A stretch of 64,000 bases of DNA. It comes from Chlorokybus atmophyticus (Eukaryota; Streptophyta; Chlorokybophyceae; Chlorokybales; Chlorokybaceae). A model generated the notes under the pieces. It saw nothing but the letters and a program-made list of their open reading frames with translations, did not search any database and was not told where the DNA came from. The stretch spans positions 575,050 to 639,049 of the forward strand of contig RHPI01001037.1 in NCBI GenBank assembly GCA_009103225.1, read 5' to 3'. Position numbers and translations under genes: made by a program. Below, piece after piece: positions 12,860 through 23,822 of this stretch; the stretch's first letter is position 1; each line of letters opens with the position of its first letter.

Positions 12860-15800
12860 ATGGCCACAGCCGGGCCGGGGCCTGGCTCGGCAATGACATC
12901 TGGAAGCAGCTCGAGCAGCACCAAGCCGCGGTTGACGGAGCTCGTGACTCGTCTCAACTCGTGCCTTGCCGAGGCGGCTGGCGGCGCTGTCGACAACACT
13001 GCAGGCAGCAACGTCCTGACCGCCGCCGTGCAGATGCTGGATCGCATGATTTCTCCGTATGACATGACCAAGGTCGAGTTAATAGGGTTAATGCAGGCAT
13101 CATATCATGCGTGTTTCAAAGTCCCATGCACATTTTGAATCTGCATTTTGTGAAGCACGTACTAAGTGTCAAACACCAGCAAGGTCGGAAGCACAGGCAT
13201 CATAATGTGCGTGCTATTGAAGCTCATTGTCATACAAAGCCAGGTAGTCATTAAAATGTAGTCAGTGTTATTGAAGACTAGCTGGCTGCTACGTAGGTTC
13301 TCTCTGTTGCATGCAATCCGGAATGCAGCAGTGAGCATGCCGTACCTGGCAGCAAACAAGGGCTTGCCTGCTGCAACATGGCGATGTTGGGCATGTAGAG
13401 TCAGTTCTCCTGGCATGCTAATGTGCTGACTCGGTTTTTACTGTGCTTGTGCTTGCAGGTGTCTGTCAGCCAGACGCAGCGCATCCTGTTGGAACATGCG
13501 CCTGACAAAGCAGCGTTTACTGCTTCTTATGACAGGCTCAAGTCTCAGGGGTACGCTGCGTCAACACTCGTCGAAGTGTTTCAATTGTTTACTATCAGAA
13601 AATATCTGAACGAACATGTGCAGGGTGCGTGAGCTAGATCGGTACCTGATGCTGGTGGGCAGAATACTTCAAGATCCAGAGCTTGCAGCACTGTTGTCAG
13701 AGAAAGGCAGCAAGCAAGCAGTGCCCGCAGCATCCGAGCAGCCTGCGCAACTTCGTTTTGCAACAATGGGCTCTCCAGCGACGCCCGCCTCAACAATGCC
13801 TGCAGTGCCCCTGCCTGGCTTGTCCAAGACAATGATCACGCCAGCTGCATCCGCTAGTCATGCACTTGGCGCACCCGTTCAAGATCCTCCGCAAGTGCGA
13901 TCAGAAGCAACTCCGACATCCAACATGCGGCAAGCTCTGGTGGGCACCCGTTCAGCCTCTATGTCCGCTGCTGTACCAAGTAGCCTCGCGAGCGTTGACA
14001 GTTCATTGCTGGCAACCAATCGCCCGCATCAGGTACGGTTGAATGCCAACAATTTCAAGTGCATGACCTTTGGACATGGTTGGTTCCTGTGGAGTGCGTC
14101 AACTGGACACCAGGTGTTTGTCTTGCAGGTAGATGATATGTATTCGACTCCAAGACACGCTTCACCAATCACAGAACGGATGGCAACACAGTTTGAGGAT
14201 GTGTTGTCGCCATCAACTAGTCGCTTCACCGACAATAAAGCCATACCCATGACACCATCTTGGAACCGGCAGCGCTTGTACCTGACAGGGGAGCATCTGG
14301 CTCACAGCAGTGGAGCACCATTTTATAAACCGGCTGGCAGCACCAAAAAGCCTGGTGGTCTGCCGGTTGATGTACAAGAGCTTGTTATCATAGATGACTT
14401 GCTCTATGTCCTCTTGGGTGTTGAGGGACGGTACATACATGTTCGCAAGGGACCCTCCACTGCTGGCCAGAAAACATCTGGGTTGGTTGTTATGCAGTTT
14501 GATGTGGACGAGTCCTTGGACCCATCTCTCCTGGTGAGCGTCATGACTTGACAAATACAACACTAACAGTACAGGACATCGTTGACACATAGTTTGCACA
14601 GGAACTGGTTAGGCGTGTCCTTCCAATATGTGAGTACTATGTCACAGTGAGCCGGTTCGTAGAGGCGCGATCCCGCTATGAGCATGGCTTAGTTGTGCAC
14701 GCACTAGCTGCCGCTGTGCGCTCACTGCTCAAAGACTACCGCATCATGGTGGCACAGCTGGAACACCAGTTCCGGATAGGTCGGTTATCTCTGCAGGGAC
14801 TGTGGTTTTACTGTCAGGTATAGTGCACCCCTCGCCAGTAGTTTTTGTGACATGCTGTCAGATCAGGAATGCTCTAGCTGATGTCAGTTTCTGTAATGCA
14901 GCCAACGTTGTCAGGCATGAAGCTCTTGGCCTCCATCTGTGAGCAGGCAGCTGTACAGAACTTGTTTGGGGCGCAAGTTGTAAACCTACTGCACTCACAG
15001 GCTACAACAATGGCCGGGGATACCATGGCACGTAAGCTGCTGCAGCGTCTGATGCAAGCTACATGTGCACCATACTTTCGAATGCTGGAGAGGTGAGACA
15101 GCATGCTTACTGGTGGCATGCAAGTCAAGGACGCGCACCTTACTATTTCTTGCTTCACAATCTGGTCAATTAAAGCATGCAGGTGCTGACTTTGTTTGGC
15201 AGGTGGGTGTATGAAGGTGTTGTTGAGGATCCGTATGGTGAGTTTTTGATTGAAGAGCGGCTCGAGTTACGGAAGGAGAGCTTGACAGAGGACAAAGATG
15301 CATTGTACTGGCAGCAGCGTTATACAGTAAGATCAGATGTCCCTGTCTTTCTGAAGGCTGCCGTAGATATGATCTTGACAACTGGCAAGTACTTGAACGC
15401 AATCAGAGAATGCGGCAAAAAGGTTGTGTATCCTGGTGCTTCGGAAGGCATTATGTACAGCCACTCAGAGCGTGTTTACATGGAGCACATTGATCGAGCC
15501 CACCAGTTTGCCAGCAGAGAACTACTGGACCTTCTGATGCGGCAGGTACAGTCTCGATATACCAATGAGAAGTGCACTGACTTTGCTGACATGTATTGCG
15601 CCTACTTCAATTTGGGTTGTTGATTGTTTCACATGGCAGGTCGGTTTGATGGCACGCCTGCGCTCAATAAAGCACTACTTCCTTGTCGATCAAGGCGACT
15701 TTTTGCTTTACTTCATGGACATTGCTGGGGAGGAGCTATCAAAGCCGCCAGCAGACATTTCACAGGGGAAGTTGCAGTCTCTGCTGGAGCTAGCACTGCG

Positions 15801-16917
15801 CACCTCAATCGCCATATCTGACCCACATCACGAGGACCTGACCTGCAGTTTGCATAAACTAACACTTGTACAGCACGTAATGAGTGTTGGCATGAGTGAC
15901 GAAATAACAGACCTCCAGGCCAGCATGGACTCTCTTGCCATGTCACCTGGTGATCGCTCGCTTATGACACCAAAGATGAATGGCCTGGAGGCGTTTACTT
16001 TGGACTACAAGGTAAGGCTATTATATATGTGTTGCACATGCAGCTGCTGTACTTGATAGCAGCCTTTACCGGCTGTTGAGCACTATGCAAACACCTCTTC
16101 TATGTGCGCAGGTCACATGGCCGCTGTCGCTGGTAGTTTCTCGGAAGGCAATGGTGAAGTACCAAGTCTTATTTCGGCACTTGTTTCAGTGTAAGCATGT
16201 GGAGCGGCAGCTGTGCAACACGTGGCAGGACCATCAGAACACGCGCGCGCTGGGTCTGCGAGGCGGCCCTTTCAGTGTGTCATATCTGCTGTGTCAGCGA
16301 ATGCTGCATTGCTTGCAGAATGTGGAATACTACATGGCTTTTGAAGTTCTTGAGAAGAACTGGCATGATGAAAAGTCGGGTTTGGAAGCTCGTCTCCGCG
16401 CAGCCACGACCGTGGATGAAGTCATCAGGTGTCACGACCACTTTCTGGACCAGTGCATGAAAGAGTGCATGCTGATACATCCGCCAATATTGAGACGTCT
16501 TGAGCGCATTAAGTCCACATGTCTGAAGTTTGCCGCAGCAACTCAACGCATTGTGTTCATGCCGCCGGAAGCTTCACCTGTTGCTCCTGCCCTTGAACCG
16601 TCTGGAAAGGTTTGTGACCGCAATGGCGCAGTTGATTGCGTTCCAGTCCTATTTGGCAATAGACTGTTTTTGCTTTGCAGAGCGCAATCCTTGCAGAAAA
16701 GCAGCAGCGAGCTAGGCTGCGCCAGGAGCAGCTCAACCATGCCAAGGCGATGTCCACCGACGCCGAGTTTCTGTCCACTGTCAGACAGCTTGAAACTGCC
16801 TTCAATGCGCAGCTGAAGGAGCTGATAGGCCTTCTGTACACTGAGTCAAGCAAGCGAGAGCCGCATGTTGTGCACCTGGCAAACAGGCTCGTCGGTGTTA
16901 GCCAAGGAATCGTGTAA
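12860..16917 (+). CDS. GCP2: Gamma-tubulin complex component 2 (GCP2/Spc97)
   Basis: Ten exons give about 991 residues: 12860-13072, 13459-13550, 13624-14032, 14129-14533, 14602-14817, 14902-15092, 15203-15545, 15640-16011, 16112-16609, 16681-16917. The protein is a core subunit of the gamma-tubulin small complex that nucleates microtubules. Diagnostic GCP2 motifs are ELVIIDDLLYVLLGVEGRYI (about residue 310), LRSIKHYFLVDQGDFLLYFMD (about 630), VTWPLSLVVSRKA and LFRHLFQCKHVERQL (from about 748). The N-terminal GRIP1 part spans roughly 300-620 and the C-terminal gamma-tubulin-binding part 620-960. The 96-base intron 14033-14128 is a multiple of three and open in frame, but has consensus ends and interrupts no conserved motif if removed. 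The first donor (AAG/GTCGAG) is weak, and a further 3' exon near 17100-17160 is possible. Confidence 0.92.
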
Positions 16918-19243
16918 AGTATCATCATTTGTGGAGTGGCCATTGCCCCTCGCGCATCTACGACGCAGAAGAAAACTCATCGCACCGCGCACCTCCATAA
17001 CAGGTACCCATGTCAACCCATTGGCATGGACACTGATTTTGTACCTCAAGCTGCATGGACCAGCTGTAAGCAGCGAGTTTCATGGAGTTTGCTATTGCAG
17101 GTACTCTCCCGGTTGAAGGACCGACCAGGCGACTTGTACATGTGCAAAGCTGCAGCCTAACCGGTATGATCACCAGCGCCAGAGTGCTTGAGAGAAGTGA
17201 GCGGACACATCACAAACTACTGTTTCCAAAAACCTGCATACCCCAGCATGCAGTGGGTATACATGCAGTGCATATGGGCGCTAGGCAGGTCATATCAGTT
17301 GCTTCTACATTTGACATCTCTTGCAGTTCAGGGTATCCAGATGCAGGTGGTGTTATTGCACTGTAGTACACTCTGATTGGGAGTGTGGATGTGTTTCGGG
17401 GTCATGGCGCCCATGCACATGTGCCAACGCAACATCATAAATTGTCAGCCATGCAAGCGTGCAGCAAAGCACTCTGCTGCATACACCAACCCCACCACCC
17501 AATCCAACCCAACCCGACCCTAACCAGAACATGCACTGCACAAGAGCACAAGAGCACATGAGCGGTACAAGCCAAGTGCCAGCAGCACTGTGCGCACAGC
17601 ACTGCAGACGTGGACTGCGAGGGTGCATGCAGCACCGCACCGCAAACAGCGACGCAGCAAGCAACAGAAGCGCAGGGAGGCGGAGGGGGAGGAGAGGGCG
17701 AGGCAGTCGTCGTCGCTGCTGCTCATGTGCATGTTGTTTGACACTGACGACTAACCAAGCCCATGTGGCCAGGTACTACATGCATGTACTGACTGCTATG
17801 GCAAACGGGGTGTTGGTAGAGTAGGTAAAGAAGTTAGCTAGTGAGAGTAGCCCGGTGGTCTACATGAACGGTGTTGACTGCATGTGGACGTGATGCTGGG
17901 TCCATTGCATGTGTTGTGCATGTGCATACGTGTTGCGCATCTTCTGTACAACACATATGCACTATGCGACCGCAGTAGCACCATTAGCATTTGTGGTCAG
18001 CTGACCAGCGCAATGTGCCATTTGCATGCAGCAACAGGCACTGGAATTGCCTCCTTGTTGTATGGGAGGACTGGTGATGTGGTCTGCATACAAGAAGGTA
18101 ATTTACAATCTGCATGGTCGTGACCAAAGAAGTTGAAGCTGTGACTTCCACATGGTTATCAGCGTGGCACTAACACCCCAAGCGCTGGTGCATTGCCATA
18201 AATTGCAACCAAGGATACAAGTAACGAAATAACTAAATGGATAAATGAGACAACAGAGAAAGGATCAACAATGTGTGTGCTCAACACAAACAATAGCATA
18301 CAGCACTGTACACGGTGGTTATGTGGACAACCTCAGCTTGTTGCGCGACGCACAACTCAGCACTCTGGATTAGAGACCTGGTTTTGGTGCGCTTCACTAC
18401 CCATTTGCGTCAGCGCATTTAGTCGCGCACAGGCGAAAGCAATACTGACAATGGGCAGCATATACTACACCACTCCATCCATTGCGGCTGCACCAACCTT
18501 GCAAGAAGATGTGGCCTCACTTACCTACTACTCCGCTACCTAGGGTGTGATTGTGGCGTCTAGGGTTGTACTTGAAATCCACATGGTTTTTTCTACATCT
18601 CTCCTTATATCATATCCCAAGGTCCCAAGGTCGCAAGGTCAAAGCAATAACGCTAACCAAGCAACACAAGCCCAATACAACACTAATGCAACCGCACATC
18701 ACAGCAACTCAACTACGCATGCTCGCATACATCTGCTGCGTACGCCTCACGCCAACCACGAGGCCTGTCTCATGGCACATACACCCTTGTCTCTTGCTGC
18801 TGGTGCATGCTGTTGTGCGTATGGTAAGCAACATTTCGACCATTATTCAAGGTGCACTTGTTCACGACATCTTCAAACTATGAAGTTGGCATATGTAAGT
18901 ACAAACGCAACTAGCTACTCTAAACGTGCCCATCACGATCCTATTTACAGAACGGTTGACAAGGTATAGAATCCCCTGATTTACACAGGGAGAACTATGC
19001 AGCACACAGAGTGACGGACTGTGCGCTTGACATGGTACCCCGCCCTGTCGACAGCAATGGTGGACCTCGAGCGCAAGAAGACTCATGCACAAGCATTGGA
19101 AGCCTTGGAGCTATGGTTGCTTTCGCAAAGTCCGCCACTTTGCATGTGGAGGACATGAGAGCAGTCAAGCTGGCATGGGCTCCTCCAACTGCCGAGCTGC
19201 TGAGCGCGTGGAGGTATCTGAACCACATGTTGTGCTGTCAGCT
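16918..19243. other. Intergenic between convergent 3' ends
   Basis: The region lies between the 3' ends of GCP2 and VPS20. It contains C-rich and CCAACCC-like runs near 17490-17525 and AAGGTC-type short repeats near 18620-18645. The few open frames are short and composition-driven. I see no gene; alternative last exons or UTRs of either neighbour may lie here. Confidence 0.55.
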
Positions 19244-20756
19244 TCAATTGATGTGATAAATAAGAAAGTCGGCCCTGCCCACATGCAAGAACTCAGCCCC
19301 ACCTTTTGAGCCACCAGTATCTGCTGTCGGCTGTGCGGGAATAGGCTCTTCTAGCTGAGCGTTTATAGGCTTGCTGGCGGGTTCTAGCTGACCTGAGGAG
19401 GGCAGCGGATCTGCGGGCACTTCCGGCAGCTCTTCCTGCAGCATCTGCGCAGCACAAATGCAGGTGAGACCGATATCTTTGCAAGCCCATACACGGGCCA
19501 GGCTTGCCACAACACAATTAGCAGTGGCGGCACACCTTGTGCGCAACATGTTGCTTTGCGCACGTGTAAATAACAGACAGCACAACTCAATCTGCCTGCG
19601 GAACGGCGTGCGCTCCAGGACACCAGCATGTACATTACACAACACCAACACATGCCACTGACCTGCTCTTCTAACTTGTCCAGCTCTTCCTGCGCAGCCT
19701 CTTCGTCCTCCGCCGTCAGGCTTTGGCTCAACACTTGATTGATCTCCTGCAATGGGCGAAAAGGCGATCCGCCGGATCCGCTGCATGAGTCCCCCGGAAC
19801 AGCAGCAGAGCAAGGCACATGGACATGATGTTGTGAGCGCTGCCAGCAGCAGCATTGCCATGCTGCGTGCGTGACGGCTGCTCTACTGTGATTAACACAA
19901 GCAGTGACACTGGACACAACCATAATCCCAGACCAACACTGCGACGTACATCCTGATAGGCTTTCGCTTCTGCAGACTCCTCAGCCAGCTTGCGGACATC
20001 GTCGATGTTGATCTCCTTCTGAATCTTCTGTATCTCAGCGTGCCCAGTCTTCAGTTGCTCAAAGACCTCCTTTTGTCTCGACGATATCTCAATGTTGCCC
20101 AACTGTTTATATGTATAGCACTTAGAAGGGATACCAGTTGCATGTTCGCAAACACTCGTGCCGCACCTATCGCAACACAAGCAACCATAACAGTCAAGGA
20201 AAAACCTCTCACCATCTCCTCAACATTCAATATCCAAGCATCCACTTTGATCAGCATCTGCTCTTGTAAGCGCTTCTTCTTGAGCGCCAGCAGGGCGCGA
20301 TCGCGCTTCTTCTCTGCTACAAGCTGCTTTGCAACCTCCGCTTCACGCACAATCACAGCTTCGACCTGCATGACAATAACCTGTGAGCATGCATGCAGGT
20401 GTAAGGCTGTGAACCTGTCACGCATACGCAATGGACATCCTGCATTGCTGCATATGGCAAGACTGGCATGCATGCATGAATGCAGGCAGACGTAAGCATG
20501 TAAAGCCCTGTCTAAAAAGGAGGAAAGGGGCAACTGAGACACAAGCCCACGATTATTGAGGGCAACAAGAACTGCTTCATGCATTCAATGTCGAACGACC
20601 ACACCATTGTACGCGTACGCTCACGCTCACGCTGCTCACCCTTTTTTGGTATTCCGTCAGCTTGCGCTTCTGCGTCTTCAAGGACAGGATGGCCCTGTCT
20701 GTGTCGGTGATCTTCTTGGCGCCGCCCCCCTTGGGCTTGCCAAACAGATTGCCCAT
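19244..20756 (-). CDS. VPS20: ESCRT-III subunit VPS20 / CHMP6
   Basis: Five phase-0 exons (20756-20640, 20365-20213, 20102-19950, 19746-19663, 19444-19244) give 235 residues. The N-terminus [12 protein letters not shown] carries Gly2, the N-myristoylation position typical of VPS20/CHMP6, followed by basic alpha-1 ([20 protein letters not shown]). Exon 2 reads [20 protein letters not shown] and [13 protein letters not shown], the Snf7 core hallmark. Exon 3 supplies [14 protein letters not shown]. The acidic C-terminal part ([19 protein letters not shown], then [13 protein letters not shown]) fits the autoinhibitory/VPS4-interaction tail. VPS20 links ESCRT-II to Snf7 polymerisation at endosomes in multivesicular-body sorting. 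The last about 20 residues could be intron read-through if another short 3' exon exists. Confidence 0.93.
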
Positions 20757-21409
20757 AGCACAACGCTGTGAGACAAACAACCGGCTACTGTGCTCAAGTC
20801 TCAGGCTACTGATGCGTGCCAAAGCTTTCCTCCAAGCTCAATCAGCACGCCGTCCAGATGAGGGGCGCAGGAGGCCAAGGTTATCGCCAGTGGTGGGGTG
20901 AGCGGCGGTGGGGCCAGCGATGCCGGTGACGTGGGCAACGAAGCGGGCGACAAACAGGAGCATCCCACCCACGCCAAGCACCTCAATTACCATCGCCGCC
21001 GTCGCCTGAGGCAGCGTGGGCAGCAGCGCCAATGCCGCCGCCGCCCCGCCCACCCCCGCCGCTGCCCCCAACCACCACCTCGCCCCTCTGCCCCACCTAC
21101 CACCCCTTTCCAGCCTTGTAACTGTGTGTATTTGTGATTGAGGTAAGAAGAAGAGCTCCCTCCCAATGACAAAGACAGCCCTGCTCACACCCTCCTCGCC
21201 GCCGCCACCGCCTCCGACAACACCGCCACCTCCTGCTGCCTCTGCGTCAACAAACGTTCCAAACCCTAATCCTAGTCAGCGGCGTCCACGCCCACGTCAC
21301 CGCCACCGCCACCGCCACCGCCGCTTGGGGGTAGGCGTGGCTAAGTGTCGCGGCACATGGAGGCGCCGTGAGCAGCTAGGGTCGGCTCAACGCCATTGTG
21401 GGCGTCGGC
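20757..21409. promoter_or_regulatory. Divergent intergenic region between VPS20 and NC2-beta
   Basis: About 650 bases separate the two start codons. The middle (about 20980-21090 and 21190-21340) is rich in CCG/CCA/CAC repeats (CCACCGCCACCGCC runs) and gives only Pro/His/Arg low-complexity frames. It must contain promoters for both genes. No discrete box is called. Confidence 0.45.
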
Positions 21410-22505
21410 ATGGAGGACCTGGACGGCGGCATCGCTGGAGCCAAGGAGGAGGTCGGTCTCCCTAAGGGTGAGTTTTGCAAATGCGTGTCCTTGGAACGAA
21501 CACACATGGAGATGGTGGGCACGCGCACGCTCTTGAAGCTTGCATTCCTTTTGTTACCAAATGTAGATTGGGACAACTAGCGAGGTTGCAAGTTGGGAAG
21601 AGCGTGACTGATGGTGTTGGTGTTTTGTTTGTCTGGTGGTTGCGTGCAGCCACAATTGCTAAGGTGATCAAGGAGCTCTTACCTGAAGACGTGAGAGTGG
21701 CCAACGACACGAGGGACATCATTGCAGAGTGCTGCGTAGGTAACTTGTATTGCACAACACCAGCAGTACTGTGCTGTGATATGCTCTTGTCGTAAATACT
21801 GATCACCAGGCAGACTGAGATTGGGTTCAAAACGCCTCATGCATGGCGCACAATGCCATTGTTGTAACATGCACGCTCTCTCTCTTCATGCACGCTGGCA
21901 ACATGCTGTGTTGACATTAATGAGTGCATCTTTGGAGGGCTTGCACGCTTAAGCCAGCATTGATAACAACTAAAGTGTATCCCTTGTGTAGAGTTCATAA
22001 ACCTGTTAGCATCTGAAGCCAATGAGATCTGCGCGAGGGAGGACAAGCGCACGATTGCACCCGAGCATGTGCTCAAGGCTTTAGAGGTGAGGTGACTGTT
22101 GCAGGGGTCGGGTTGCAAATACGCCTGCATGCATGTTGTGTGTTGCAGCAGCACAAGTTGTTGACGTGAAGTAGTCCCTGAACAACGTGTGTCATCGCAG
22201 TCTTTAGGGTTCAATGAGTATCTTGAGGAGGTGAATGCCGCTTATGAACAGCACAAGGCAGAGGCGCTGGTGAGGACAGTGTGTTTTCCACTCATTGCGC
22301 AGAAGCAAGCATAACTGTATCATTCATCTCGTTGCAACACAACTTGTGTGGTGTGCAGGACTCCCCACGTGCACGCTTCAGCTCGCCGACCGGGATGACA
22401 GAAGAGGAGGCTATTGCGGCACAACAGCGCATGTTTGCAGAGGCTCGCGCTCGCATGCGCAGCAACCTCAATCCCTACGCTGGCGATTCCCCGAAACCAC
22501 CTTAA
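21410..22505 (+). CDS. DR1: Negative cofactor 2 beta (NC2-beta / DR1), TBP-binding histone-fold repressor
   Basis: Five exons (21410-21467, 21650-21739, 21992-22086, 22201-22269, 22359-22505) give 152 residues. The histone fold covers about residues 15-100: ATIAKVIKELLPEDVRVAND, then ECCVEFINLLASEANEIC, then KRTIAPEHVLKALESLGF and EYLEEV. These match DR1, which pairs with NC2-alpha (DRAP1), clamps TBP on DNA and blocks TFIIA/TFIIB entry. The tail (ARFSSPTGMTEEEAIAAQQR, ending NPYAGDSPKPP) is typical of the family. The donor of exon 2 was set at GTAG/GTAACT because only this preserves the conserved ECCxEFI sequence; the nearer GTAGGT would break phase. Confidence 0.95.
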
Positions 22506-23822
22506 TGGTGCAACCAACTGCCCTCCCTACGCACCTGTCACCATAAGCCACCACACTTTCTCGTTGTGTTGTAGCAATCGAACTGTGTATAAGCTTGTAC
22601 CTTATGGCCTGCAGCACACATCGCTGCAGTGGATCTGGTTTGGGATGTTCTGCGATATCCTTACACCGCTTCATATACAGCCTGCCGGTGCACATTGCAT
22701 AGGCTGAAATGCACATGGTCCATATATCAAGTTGTAGGCATCAACAATGGGATCTAGGGCAACTCGTGGAACCTTACCGTACAAGGTCATACTGGTGATG
22801 GAGCAGCCAAACATGGACTAAGGTGGTGGGCACAGTACCCAAGGTACTGCACGGGCAAAGCAAAGTTCATGACGCCAATCTGGCGACTACAATGTGTCAG
22901 CTTCTGCATGTGGTGGTACATGGCAGTGTCGCCTTGGTATGTGTAGATTCTGGTGATAACACCTGTGATGCAGAATGCAACTCTGAGTTCAAGTTCAGCC
23001 ACGTCACTGGACAGCAAGTCCTGCACGACACAGCACAGCACAGCACAGCCCTGCCTCCGCCCCCGCCCTACTGTCTTGCTGATGCTGCTGTTGTCCTGCT
23101 CTCGGTGAAGACTACTACCTGTCTAATGCCCGCCACTGCGTGACCACAGGTGGTTCAAGGCTCACTGCTGCCTTGCCTGCCCTGCCTTGCCCGCTCAACC
23201 ACCCTCACCCTCAGCCCTTGCACGCACTTAGACACGCACTAACAGCATCTAGCTAGCCCTGCCCCTGCTTTAATTCCATTGCCCGCTTGCTGGCTGTTGT
23301 GCTGGTCATGCTTGCCTATTCCTACTGTCCATGTATTGAGTGTTTGAGTGCACATTGCATCAGCAACACTTGGAAAGCTCATACATTAAGCTTAACACAA
23401 CCGATTGCAGATCGTAGAGCAAGCGGCACAAATTCCGTCCCAATGAGCATCTGCGTAGTGGTGTGCTTTGCACGTGACAAGGGAATGCGTACTAGCGTGC
23501 GGCCCACACTCTTCGCTCAGTCCATGTACGCACCATGATTCGATCAGTGCGAGGTGCTGAAATGGTCATAACATGATACTGTGGCATGGCATAAACTGAA
23601 CTGTAGCTTGTGGGTTTGACACAACCGGACCATTTCACATCGAAATAATCAACATGTACAAACTTTGCACTGTGTTGTTGGTCTAACTTGCGCTTGCAAT
23701 CCCAATGGCAGCGCAATGCTATACAATGCATGGTAGCCAGCAAGTTGCTGCCTAGCCTCTGCAATCTACCGGTTTTCTAGTACTCTACACTACACTACAC
23801 TACTGTTCATGGTATACCACAC
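22506..23822. other. Intergenic between convergent 3' ends
   Basis: The interval lies between the 3' ends of NC2-beta and TRRAP. It contains a short CAGCA pentamer run near 23030-23050 and a CTACA run near 23785-23800. No coding family, RNA gene or transposon ends were recognised. Confidence 0.55.

Noticed and set aside
14033-14128. Reading this in-frame segment of GCP2 as coding
   Set aside because: It has consensus donor CAG/GTACGG and acceptor TTGCAG, is 96 bases and carries no GCP2 conservation. It is treated as an intron; RNA data would decide.
17082-17160. Additional last exon of GCP2 (VLSRLKDRPGDLYM)
   Set aside because: A good TTGCAG acceptor precedes it and the sequence is not absurd, but no convincing donor in the preceding exon matches. 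It is kept only as an alternative.
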